DNA of 64,000 bases, from the NCBI RefSeq assembly GCF_002159645.1, contig NZ_NFJB01000012.1:34446-98445 (forward strand), written 5' to 3'. The notes under the pieces were generated by a model. That model had not been told where the DNA came from. It saw nothing but the letters and a program-made list of their open reading frames with translations, and made no database searches. The stretch is from Parabacteroides sp. An277. GTDB lineage: Bacteria > Bacteroidota > Bacteroidia > Bacteroidales > Tannerellaceae. A program made the position numbers and the translations under genes. The first letter of the stretch is position 1. Each line of letters begins with the position of its first letter. This document shows positions 43,575-52,459 of the stretch, one piece after another.

Positions 43575-43596
43575 ATTCTTTCCACTCTATAGAAAA

Positions 43597-43681
43597 AACA
43601 AAAGTGGCACTTTTACAATACATCAGTGCCACTTTTAATAGGCAAAAGTGCCACTTTTGGTATGCATCAGTGGCACTTTTG
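43597..43681. repeat. Array of four dyads at exact 22-bp steps (array T5)
   Basis: GTGSCAC cores begin at 43604, 43626, 43648 and 43670, exactly 22 bp apart. Cores 1 and 3 are full AAAAGTGNCACTTTT dyads. Cores 2 and 4 have ATCAGTG on the left, so the true unit is 44 bp with two alternating dyads. It starts 11 bp past the clpC stop, in its 3-prime region, and lies upstream of pstS transcription. Confidence 0.9.
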
Positions 43682-43691
43682 CTTTGACGTG

Positions 43692-46259
43692 TCAACAGGA
43701 CGTTTCCTTCTTCTTTACGGAAGAAACGACGCGTTGCGTTTCGGCATCGAAATCGACTACCATCGTATCGCCTTCGCCGACAGAAGCCCGGATAATCAAT
43801 TCGGCCATTTCATCTTCCAGATACTTTTGGATAGCTCGTTTTAAGGGACGTGCGCCAAATTGGACATCGTATCCTTTGGTAGCCACAAAATCTTTCGCAG
43901 CCGGTGTGATTTCCAACGTATACCCCAAATCAGCCACCCGTTTGTATAATCCCTTCAGTTCGATGTCGATAATCTGATGGATAGCATCTTTATCCAATTG
44001 GTCGAACATAATGATATCGTCGATACGATTCAAGAACTCCGGGGCAAACGCCTTGTTCAAAGCCTTTTGGATAACGCTTCGTGAATATTCCTTATCCACT
44101 TCGCCTGAGGCTTGCGTACTGAAACCGATTCCCCGTCCGAAATCCTTCAACTGGCGCGTACCAATGTTGGAAGTCATGATAAGTATCGTATTCTTGAAAT
44201 CGATTTGCCGCCCCAAACTGTCCGTCAAACGCCCTTCGTCCAATACCTGAAGGAGGAGATTAAACACATCCGGATGTGCCTTTTCGATTTCATCCAGTAA
44301 AACCACCGAATAGGGTTTACGACGTACTTTCTCGGTCAACTGGCCTCCCTCTTCATATCCGACATATCCAGGAGGCGCTCCAATCAAGCGAGAAACGGCG
44401 AACTTCTCCAGATATTCACTCATATCGATACGGATAAGCGCATCGGCCGAATCAAACAAATACTCGGCCAACTTCTTTGCCAAGTGCGTTTTACCTACGC
44501 CCGTCGGCCCTAAGAACATAAACGTACCAATCGGTTTGTTAGGGTCTTTCAACCCGACGCGGTTGCGTTGTATAGCTTTTACAATCTTTTGTACCGCTTC
44601 GTCTTGCCCGATGACCTTTTCCTTCAATATCGTAGCCATCTCCAAGAGTTTCGCATTTTCCGCCTTCGCAATACGCTGAACTGGAACACCCGACATCATG
44701 GCAACCACTTCTGCCACTTTGTCCTCGTCGACCGTTTCGCGATGCTCTTGCATTTCTTTTTCCCATCGTGTCTTGGCCGATTCCAATTCAAGCAGATATT
44801 GACGCTCTTTATCTCGGAAGCTAGCCGCTAATTCAAAGTTTTGCGATTTCACGGCCGCCATCTTTTGCGTCTTCGTCTCTTCAATCTTTGCTTCCAACTC
44901 TTCGATGCTCTTTGGCACAACGATATTGGCAATATGCACACGCGAACCTGCTTCATCAAGGGCATCAATCGCCTTGTCGGGGAAGTTCCGGTCGCTAATA
45001 TAACGCTCTGTCAAATTGACACACGCCTTCAATGCTTCCGGCGTATAATAAACGTTATGATGTTCTTCGTACCGCTCTTTGATATTATGCAGGATTTGAA
45101 GCGTCTCTTCCGGCGTAGTAGGGTCGACAATTACCTTCTGGAAACGACGTTCCAAAGCCCCATCCTTTTCGATATTCTTTCGATATTCATCCAATGTCGT
45201 TGCTCCAATACATTGAATTTCACCTCTTGCCAAAGCTGGTTTCAACATATTGGCGGCGTCCATCGAACCCGAAGCCGAACCGGCTCCTACAATCGTATGA
45301 ATCTCGTCGATAAACAAGATAATGTTTGGATTCCGCGCAATCTCGTTCAACATCGATTTAATCCGCTCTTCAAATTGGCCCCGATATTTAGTACCCGCAA
45401 CCATAGATGCCATATCCAAGCTAATGACCCGTTTGTCGAATAGGATACGCGACACTTTCTTTTCCACAATCCGTTTCGCCAATCCCTCTACAATGGCCGA
45501 TTTACCTACGCCTGGTTCGCCTATCAGCACCGGATTATTCTTCTTCCGTCGACTTAAGATTTGAGCCAATCGTTCAATCTCTTTTTCGCGTCCGACGATA
45601 GGGTCAAGGCGATTCTCGGCGGCTGCACGCGTCATATCGATGCCGAAATTATCCAACACCGGCGTATCATTCGACGAGCGAGCAGCTGAAGCTCCCATGC
45701 TTCCTCCCGCCGGTCGCGCATTACCGCCTCGGCGTGAAGCAAAATTATCGTCTTCGTCCTCCTCTTCATCGTCTGTATAGCCATCTTCAATACTGCTTTC
45801 TCTTCGGGAGGTAAGTTGAATTGCCTCCGATTCTTCTTTCAGCAAATCAAATAGCTGCTGATAGGAGAGACCCGAATCTTTCAAGATACGAGCCGCCACA
45901 TTACGATCTTCTTTCAAAATAGCCAGCAACAAATGCTCCGGCCCGACCTCCTCTTGCTGGAAGAGATGCGCTTCATCCACGCTCATCCGCAAGACACGAT
46001 CCGTTGTTTTGCTTACCGTAATCTCCCGAGCGTCATAACTTACGTCGACTGTATTCTTGATTTCCTGTTCGATCAATTTCTTTATCGTAAAGGGATCTAC
46101 ATGCAAATCCTCCAACAATTCGTACGCTTTGTTTTCGCCTTCCCGGATGATTCCCAGCATCAGATGCTCTGGTCCGATGTAGCTATTTTGCAACCGACCA
46201 GCTTCTTCGCGGCTATACTCGATAACGTCCATCAATCTTTCTGAATAGTTGTTCTTCAT
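43692..46259 (-). CDS. clpC: ATP-dependent Clp protease ATP-binding subunit ClpC
   Basis: An 855-residue AAA+ unfoldase that feeds ClpP. It has N-terminal Clp repeats (about 1-145), an acidic Gly/Arg linker (about 150-195), a first AAA domain with [13 protein letters not shown], a middle coiled-coil domain ([20 protein letters not shown]), and a second AAA domain with [13 protein letters not shown]. It is monocistronic. A promoter lies 70 nt upstream and divergent-gap element D separates it from gyrA. Confidence 0.97.
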   Translation of the reverse strand: MKNNYSERLMDVIEYSREEAGRLQNSYIGPEHLMLGIIREGENKAYELLEDLHVDPFTIKKLIEQEIKNTVDVSYDAREITVSKTTDRVLRMSVDEAHLFQQEEVGPEHLLLAILKEDRNVAARILKDSGLSYQQLFDLLKEESEAIQLTSRRESSIEDGYTDDEEEDEDDNFASRRGGNARPAGGSMGASAARSSNDTPVLDNFGIDMTRAAAENRLDPIVGREKEIERLAQILSRRKKNNPVLIGEPGVGKSAIVEGLAKRIVEKKVSRILFDKRVISLDMASMVAGTKYRGQFEERIKSMLNEIARNPNIILFIDEIHTIVGAGSASGSMDAANMLKPALARGEIQCIGATTLDEYRKNIEKDGALERRFQKVIVDPTTPEETLQILHNIKERYEEHHNVYYTPEALKACVNLTERYISDRNFPDKAIDALDEAGSRVHIANIVVPKSIEELEAKIEETKTQKMAAVKSQNFELAASFRDKERQYLLELESAKTRWEKEMQEHRETVDEDKVAEVVAMMSGVPVQRIAKAENAKLLEMATILKEKVIGQDEAVQKIVKAIQRNRVGLKDPNKPIGTFMFLGPTGVGKTHLAKKLAEYLFDSADALIRIDMSEYLEKFAVSRLIGAPPGYVGYEEGGQLTEKVRRKPYSVVLLDEIEKAHPDVFNLLLQVLDEGRLTDSLGRQIDFKNTILIMTSNIGTRQLKDFGRGIGFSTQASGEVDKEYSRSVIQKALNKAFAPEFLNRIDDIIMFDQLDKDAIHQIIDIELKGLYKRVADLGYTLEITPAAKDFVATKGYDVQFGARPLKRAIQKYLEDEMAELIIRASVGEGDTMVVDFDAETQRVVSSVKKKETSC

Positions 46260-46328
46260 TCCTTATATAATATAATGTATATACTGAAGTTCGATTTCCT
46301 TTGCAAATCTTGGCTTTTTCTGCCTCTG

Positions 46329-46336
46329 CAAAGATA
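46329..46336 (-). promoter_or_regulatory. -7 promoter element (TATCTTTG) of clpC
   Basis: An exact TAnnTTTG match on the minus strand, 69 nt upstream of the clpC ATG. Confidence 0.7.
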
Positions 46337-46470
46337 CGAAACTTTATGCAATACTCCATATCAAATATCGTGCCATAAAATACCACTCTTATGACCGGCG
46401 GATTACCATACGGAGTATCACTTATACAAAAATAGAAACGTAGCCTGGAAAACTTTCCATGTTATCTATT

Positions 46471-46566
46471 TATTCTTTACGTATCGTCGATATTTGTGTA
46501 TCTTTAGGCTAAAGATATAAAAATATCGACGATATTTATACAAACATCGACGATACGTAAAGAATT
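46471..46566. repeat. Divergent-gap element, copy D (four dyads at 21-bp steps)
   Basis: Dyad centres: 46487 (ATCGTCGAT), 46508 (ATCTTTAGGCTAAAGAT), 46529 and 46550 (ATCGACGAT), exactly 21 bp apart, in the same order as copy A. It lies between divergent clpC and gyrA. GGAAAACTTTCC near 46448-46459 and GCAAGTTTTC near 46579 flank it. Further right, TTTTCGT/ACGAAAA (46677-46695) is a separate hairpin just before a gyrA promoter-like TACTTTAG at 46701. Confidence 0.9.
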
Positions 46567-46756
46567 TTCCGGAGGAAAAGCAAGTTTTCTTCGGGGTACA
46601 GGCAAGTTTCCATTGGCAGCAAATCTTGTTTAAAATCGTTTTTTTCGCCCTTTTCGGTAAATTTTCGTCCCGAATGTTTTCGTAATCGACGAAAAAGGCT
46701 TACTTTAGTGCGATTTTTCGTGGATTCGAAACAGAGTGTAAATAATATAAAACTAA

Positions 46757-49333
46757 ATGGTTGATCAAGACAGAATTATAAAGATTAACATCGAGGAGGA
46801 AATGAAAACGGCTTACATCGACTATTCGATGTCGGTCATTGTTTCTCGTGCCCTCCCAGATGTGAGGGATGGATTCAAACCCGTTCATCGCCGTATATTA
46901 TATGGTATGAACCAAATAGGAAATACATCCGACAAAAAACATCTGAAGTCTGCAAGAATTGTGGGTGAAGTTTTAGGTAAATATCATCCGCATGGCGATA
47001 GTTCCGTGTATGGTGCGTTGGTACGTATGGCTCAATGGTGGTCGATGCGTTATCCATTAGTAGACGGACAAGGGAACTTCGGTTCGATGGACAATGATAG
47101 TCCGGCCGCTATGCGTTATACCGAGGTACGCTTAAGCAAATTGGCAGAAGAGATGCTTCGGGATATAGATAAAGATACGGTAGATTTCCAATTGAATTTC
47201 GATGATTCGCTCAAAGAACCAACCGTATTACCTACGCGGATTCCTTATTTGCTGGTGAACGGCGCTTCGGGTATTGCCGTAGGAATGGCTACTAATATGC
47301 CGACACATAACTTGTCGGAAGTATTGGATGGTTGCATGGCCTACATCGACGCAAGAGGCGATATCGAGGTGGCTGGATTGATGCAATATATCAAAGCGCC
47401 TGATTTCCCGACAGGAGCTACGATTTATGGATATGATGGCGTACGCGAAGCCTTCGAAACCGGACGTGGACGTATCGTATTACGCGGAAAGGCAGAGATT
47501 GAAACAGAGAATAATCACGACCAGATAATCATCACCGAAATACCTTACCAAGTCATCAAATCGGATTTGGTAAAGAGTATCGCGGATTTGGCAAACGAAA
47601 AGCGCATTGAAGGTATTTCGGATGTAACAGACGAGTCAAGCCGTGCCGGATTGCGCATCGTTATTGATGTAAAACGCGATGCTAACGCTCAAGTTGTCTT
47701 GAATAAATTATATAAGATGACGGCTTTGCAATCCTCTTTTAGCGTTAATAACATTGCGCTGGTGAATGGACGTCCGCGCCTTTTGAACCTGAAGGATTTG
47801 ATAAAGGCATTTGTCGACCATCGGCATGATGTCGTTATCCGTCGTACGCGCTTCGATTTGGCACGAGCACAAGAGCGGGCACATATTTTAGAAGGATTGA
47901 TTATCGCTTCAGACAATATTGACGAAGTAATCGCCATTATCAAAGCCTCTTCCAGTCCGCAGGATGCTATCGAACGCTTGATGGAACGCTTCTCTCTCTC
48001 TGATAGGCAAGCCCGTGCGATTGTAGAAATGCGTCTTCGTCAATTAACTGGTCTGGAACAAGACAAGCTCCGGGCAGAATATGAAGAGATTGAAAAGCAA
48101 ATTGCCTATCTGACCGAAATCCTCGAAAACGAGGACCTTTGCATGAAGATAATAAAAGAGGAACTTCAAGAAATCAAAGATAAATATGGAGATGAACGTC
48201 GGACAGACATCATCTATGCTTCAGAGGAATTGAATCCGGAAGACTTCTATGCCGATGACGTGATGATTATTACTATTTCACACATGGGATATATCAAACG
48301 TACGCCTTTGGCTGAATTTCATGCCCAAGGACGAGGTGGAGTAGGGGTAAAGGCTTCAGATACACGAGATGAAGACTTTATCGAGTATATCTATCCAGCC
48401 TCTATGCATGCGACATTGTTATTCTTTACGGCCAAAGGACGTTGCTTCTGGTTGCCCGTTTACCAGATACCGGAAGGAACGCGCAACTCGAAAGGACGCG
48501 CTATTCAGAATCTGTTAAACATCGATTCGGATGATAAAGTGCAAGCATTTATTCGCGTGAAGAAATTAACTACAGATACGGAATTCGTAAATTCACACTA
48601 TCTATTGTTCTGCACGAAAAAAGGCGTTATCAAAAAGACTTGTCTGGAGGCTTATTCCCGCCCACGCCAAAATGGTGTCAACGCTATTACCTTGCGCGAA
48701 GACGATGGTTTGATCCAAGTCTGCATGACCAATGGTAATAACGAAGTATTAATAGCCAACCGCAATGGACGCGCGATTCGTTTCCATGAAAGTGCCGTAC
48801 GCGAAATGGGGCGTACCGCTTCAGGTGTACGTGGCATGACGTTGGACGAAGATGGCTCAGACGAAGTAGTGGGCATGATTTGTGTAAAAGATAAAGAAAA
48901 GGAGACGACGCTGGTCGTATCCGAACAAGGTTATGGTAAACGTTCGAACATCGAAGATTATCGCATCACTAACCGAGGCGGAAAAGGTGTAAAAACGTTG
49001 AATATTACAGAAAAAACGGGTAAGTTAGTAGCTATTTTGAACGTAACGGACGAGAACGATTTGATGATTATCAACAAATCTGGTATAACCATCCGCGTGA
49101 AGGTATCGGATTTAAGTATCATCGGTCGTGCTACACAAGGCGTTAAGCTTATTAACTTAGGTAAGCGTAACGATGAAATCGCCTCTGTTTGCAAGGTTTT
49201 GACTGATGCAGAAGAGAAAGCTGCAGAGGAAAAGGCCGAAAACGAAGCAAGACAAGCCGGAAAAGATAACGATAATGCTGAAAATTTACCGTTGAATTCG
49301 TCGGACAATACAACTATAAATGAAGAAGAATAA
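46757..49333 (+). CDS. gyrA: DNA gyrase subunit A
   Basis: An 858-residue topoisomerase subunit that cleaves and rejoins DNA. The catalytic Tyr is about residue 121 ([10 protein letters not shown]). The quinolone-determining region reads HPHGDSSVY, with Ser82 equivalent to E. coli Ser83, i.e. the wild-type, non-resistant residue at this site. The C-terminal pinwheel has a degenerate GyrA box (AQGRGGVGV). An acidic Asn/Glu-rich tail follows. GyrA is favoured over ParC by this C-terminal domain. Confidence 0.95.
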   Translation: MVDQDRIIKINIEEEMKTAYIDYSMSVIVSRALPDVRDGFKPVHRRILYGMNQIGNTSDKKHLKSARIVGEVLGKYHPHGDSSVYGALVRMAQWWSMRYPLVDGQGNFGSMDNDSPAAMRYTEVRLSKLAEEMLRDIDKDTVDFQLNFDDSLKEPTVLPTRIPYLLVNGASGIAVGMATNMPTHNLSEVLDGCMAYIDARGDIEVAGLMQYIKAPDFPTGATIYGYDGVREAFETGRGRIVLRGKAEIETENNHDQIIITEIPYQVIKSDLVKSIADLANEKRIEGISDVTDESSRAGLRIVIDVKRDANAQVVLNKLYKMTALQSSFSVNNIALVNGRPRLLNLKDLIKAFVDHRHDVVIRRTRFDLARAQERAHILEGLIIASDNIDEVIAIIKASSSPQDAIERLMERFSLSDRQARAIVEMRLRQLTGLEQDKLRAEYEEIEKQIAYLTEILENEDLCMKIIKEELQEIKDKYGDERRTDIIYASEELNPEDFYADDVMIITISHMGYIKRTPLAEFHAQGRGGVGVKASDTRDEDFIEYIYPASMHATLLFFTAKGRCFWLPVYQIPEGTRNSKGRAIQNLLNIDSDDKVQAFIRVKKLTTDTEFVNSHYLLFCTKKGVIKKTCLEAYSRPRQNGVNAITLREDDGLIQVCMTNGNNEVLIANRNGRAIRFHESAVREMGRTASGVRGMTLDEDGSDEVVGMICVKDKEKETTLVVSEQGYGKRSNIEDYRITNRGGKGVKTLNITEKTGKLVAILNVTDENDLMIINKSGITIRVKVSDLSIIGRATQGVKLINLGKRNDEIASVCKVLTDAEEKAAEEKAENEARQAGKDNDNAENLPLNSSDNTTINEEE

Positions 49334-49385
49334 AACTGTAAACCGATAGTTAAACAAATAGAATAATTCATTAAAAAGTTTTGTT

Positions 49386-50612
49386 ATGAAAAGAGTATTA
49401 TTGACAGCAGCGTTATGCATAGCAGTTTCTGCATCATTCGCTCAGAAGAAAGTCGTAAAGCAGGCACAGGGTTTGGTTAAGGGCTCGAGTGTAGAAGCCG
49501 CCGCTTTCGACGAAGCACGCACTTTGATTCAAGGTGCTATGGAAAACGAAGAGACCAAGAACGACCCGCAAACTTGGTTCGTAGCAGGTTTCATCGAAGA
49601 CCGTCAGTTTGACAATGAAAGAACAAAACAAATGTTAGGGCAGCAAGCTGATGAGCCTACGATGTACACGGCTTTGGGTAAAGTTTTACCTTTATTTGAA
49701 AAGGCTTACGAATTGGATCAATTGCCTAATGAAAAGGGCAAAGTAAAGCCGAAGTATACGAAAGACATTAAAAGTACATTGAGTGCTAATCATTTGTATT
49801 ACATCAATGCGGGTGCTTACTACTTCGATCAAAAAGATTACCCGAAGGCTTATGACTTCTTCGAACAATTTTTGAAGATTTCTGATCATCCCATGTTTAA
49901 GGATACACAAACTGCAGCTCGTGATTCTAACTTCATGACGGTTCAGTTCTATGCGGCTGTAGCTGCTACTCAATTGGGTGATCCTCAGAAAGCTATTGCA
50001 GCTTTGGAACGTGCTAAGAATACGGAATACCGCCAGAATGACGTATACCAGTATTTGTGCTATGAGTACGAACAAGCTAAGGATTCTGTAAACTTAGAGA
50101 AGACCTTGAAGGAAGGTATGGAAAAGTTCCCTGAAGAGAAGTATTATATGTTGAATCTTATCAATAATTATATTTATTCGAATCGGAGCGAACAAGCCGT
50201 TGAGTACCTGAATTTGGCTATCCAAAAGGAACCGAATAATGCTCAACTGTACGACGTAATGGGACGTGTATATGAAACGGGTTTGAAAGATAACGCAAAA
50301 GCTGAAGAGTATTTCAAGAAGGCTGTAGAAATGGATCCGGAGAATGCTGATATTTTAGCTAACTTGGGTCGTATTTACTATAACCAAGGTGTAAATAAAC
50401 TGGGTGAAGCTAACTCAATTACTGATACACAAAAGTATCAAGAAGAATCTGCAAAGGCAAAGGCATTCTTTGAGAAAGCATTGCCTTACTTCGAGAAAGC
50501 TCATCAATTAAAACCGGATGATAGAGCCAACATGACAGCTTTGCGTGGTATTTACTACAACCTGAACATGGGTGATAAGTTTGAAGCTATCGAAGCTGAA
50601 ATGAATAAATAA
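49386..50612 (+). CDS. Secreted TPR-repeat protein
   Basis: A 408-residue protein with a signal peptide (ending ASFAQ) and several tetratricopeptide-like repeats, clearest at about 245-320 (SEQAVEYLNLAIQKEPNNAQLY; AKAEEYFKKAVEMDPENADIL) and 340-395. It is probably a periplasmic or surface-exposed scaffold; its partners are unknown. It lies 52 nt after gyrA and is followed by a strong terminator. Confidence 0.88.
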   Translation: MKRVLLTAALCIAVSASFAQKKVVKQAQGLVKGSSVEAAAFDEARTLIQGAMENEETKNDPQTWFVAGFIEDRQFDNERTKQMLGQQADEPTMYTALGKVLPLFEKAYELDQLPNEKGKVKPKYTKDIKSTLSANHLYYINAGAYYFDQKDYPKAYDFFEQFLKISDHPMFKDTQTAARDSNFMTVQFYAAVAATQLGDPQKAIAALERAKNTEYRQNDVYQYLCYEYEQAKDSVNLEKTLKEGMEKFPEEKYYMLNLINNYIYSNRSEQAVEYLNLAIQKEPNNAQLYDVMGRVYETGLKDNAKAEEYFKKAVEMDPENADILANLGRIYYNQGVNKLGEANSITDTQKYQEESAKAKAFFEKALPYFEKAHQLKPDDRANMTALRGIYYNLNMGDKFEAIEAEMNK

Positions 50613-50637
50613 TGAAGTATATTTAACTGGTTTTTGT

Positions 50638-50675
50638 AAGGCCTGCTCATTCATTTGAGCGGGCCTTTATTTTTA
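50638..50675 (+). terminator. Rho-independent terminator after the TPR gene
   Basis: AAGGCCTGCTC pairs with TGAGCGGGCCTT (one G-T pair), followed by TATTTTT. Confidence 0.9.
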
Positions 50676-50708
50676 TGGAAAATCGAAATCGGGGATATGA
50701 ATCGATAC

Positions 50709-50738
50709 TTCCCATTATTCTATTTAACATAATGGGAA
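50709..50738. repeat. Perfect 10-bp inverted repeat between convergent genes
   Basis: TTCCCATTAT and ATAATGGGAA enclose 10 nt. It lies 80 bp beyond the mechanosensitive channel gene's stop and has no T run. It may be a transcript-end stem or a binding site. Confidence 0.5.
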
Positions 50739-50817
50739 TTATAAATAGATAGGGGTTTTCGAGCGAAATTCTCATCATCTTTTACTTGGGTTCTCAGCAA
50801 ATAACATTACAGGGATA

Positions 50818-52011
50818 TTATCGTTGGATAGATTTAATATCGATACCGGATGGATTTTGGAATATACGTAAACCGAACTCTGGTATGATTGCAAATATAT
50901 GGTCGAATATTTCAGCTTGGATTTGTTCGTATTTCGGCCATTCAGAGGTATTTGAAAAGCAATAAATTTCCAAGGGAACGCCTTCGGATGTCGGTTGCAT
51001 TTGGCGTACCATAATCATCAATTCTTTATGTGTCTTGGGATGTACAGTCAAATAATGCTGTAAATATGTCTGGAATACATGCAGGTTCACAACCTCTTGT
51101 TGGGCGGATTCTTCCTTTAGCCAACCTCTATTTATGAAATGCCGCTTCTCTTCATCTGTACAGAAATGGATGGTATTCAGGTCGATATTAATAGACCTCT
51201 TGATGCGTCTTCCGCCCGTCTCACGCATACCGCGCCAATTTTGGAATGAATCGCTTACTAATGCGTATGGTGGAATCGTAGTAATGGTTTTATCAAAGTT
51301 ACGAACTTTCACGGTGGTAAGCGTTACTTCAATCACATCTCCATCAGCTCCGTATTTGGGCATCGTAATCCAATCGCCCGGACGAAGCATATCATTGGCA
51401 GAGAGTTGCACACCTGCGACCAATCCCAAAAGGCTATCTTTGAAAACCAACATGAGGATAGCCGCCGAGGCACCTAACCCAGCCAAGATAGAGGTGGCGT
51501 CTTTATCTATCAAGATGCTTATAATGAGAATAATCCCTACTCCTATCGCCACGATGCTTATCATTTGGTAAATTCCTTTTAAGGGACGGTTCCGGAGTCG
51601 TTCGTGTTCATTTGATATCTCGTAGAGCGATTTCAAGAACGCATTAATCAGGAAAAGGGTAACCACCACCAGATATACCAAACATGCTTTCAGCAGGAAA
51701 TGAAGCAATTGCACCTCTTCCGTAAAGGCAAAGGGCAAGAGAACGTACCAGACGAGTGGCGGAATGACGCGGCTAAAGGCCTGGAGCATCTCGTCATTGA
51801 ACAGGTAATCGTCCCACGTTGCCTTGGTCCGTGCCGTAATCTTCCGTATGGCGGGCATCACCAGGTGGCGGAACAATTGCGTGGTCAAATAGGAAATAAG
51901 CATGATTCCCAATAAGATAATCACTTGTATAATCCAATCTCTATGGGCAAATTCCACGTTTGCCCCCTGCAATATGTTATGTAAAAAAAGGCGGATATAT
52001 TCCATTTCCAT
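50818..52011 (-). CDS. Mechanosensitive ion channel, MscS family
   Basis: A 397-residue inner membrane channel. About four N-terminal helices precede the MscS pore helix (ATSILAGLGASAAILMLVFK), the beta domain (SLLGLVAGVQLSANDMLRPGDWI) and the cytoplasmic alpha/beta domain. It releases solutes upon membrane tension. It is larger than E. coli MscS (286 residues) and resembles YbdG-type members. ATG 52011 or 52005 could be the start; a TATCTTTA promoter-like site lies at 52030-52037. Confidence 0.93.
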   Translation of the reverse strand: MEMEYIRLFLHNILQGANVEFAHRDWIIQVIILLGIMLISYLTTQLFRHLVMPAIRKITARTKATWDDYLFNDEMLQAFSRVIPPLVWYVLLPFAFTEEVQLLHFLLKACLVYLVVVTLFLINAFLKSLYEISNEHERLRNRPLKGIYQMISIVAIGVGIILIISILIDKDATSILAGLGASAAILMLVFKDSLLGLVAGVQLSANDMLRPGDWITMPKYGADGDVIEVTLTTVKVRNFDKTITTIPPYALVSDSFQNWRGMRETGGRRIKRSINIDLNTIHFCTDEEKRHFINRGWLKEESAQQEVVNLHVFQTYLQHYLTVHPKTHKELMIMVRQMQPTSEGVPLEIYCFSNTSEWPKYEQIQAEIFDHIFAIIPEFGLRIFQNPSGIDIKSIQR

Positions 52012-52115
52012 TCGTTTTTATTCGGGGAATAAAGATACATCTTTTTTTGCAAAAAAGGAAAAGCCCAGAGAGAAAGTTTTCCTTATGCCGAAGAAAAGTT
52101 GGAAAGCCGCCGGTC

Positions 52116-52210
52116 TATTCTTTACGTATCGACGATGTTTCTTTATCTTTAGGCTAAAGATATACAAATATCGACGATACGTGTATAAATATCGTCGATA
52201 TGTGAAGAAA
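52116..52210. repeat. Divergent-gap element, copy E (four dyads at 21-bp steps)
   Basis: Dyad centres: 52132 (ATCGACGAT), 52153 (ATCTTTAGGCTAAAGAT), 52174 (ATCGACGAT) and 52195 (ATCGTCGAT), exactly 21 bp apart, in the same inner order as copies A and D. It lies between divergent mscS-like and htpG genes. AAAGTTTTCC near 52073 and GGAAAGTTTTC near 52222 occur outside it. Confidence 0.9.
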
Positions 52211-52459
52211 TAATGCTTGGAAGGGAAAGTTTTCTCCGGCATCATCGGAAGTTTGCATCGGGTCTTTCCAAATAACTTCTTCATGAAAGGAAAACCTGAC
52301 AGCTTGTCACCCGCCCCTGTCCTTTTGAGTTAAATAATGGCAGATAGGGAACTCCCGCGCGCTTTTGGTACTTTTTTTGTAAAAGAAAAAGCGGGTGTTT
52401 GCTACAACTATGCGGGGCAGACGCCTATATATTAATGTATAATAAATAAGGTATAAGAT

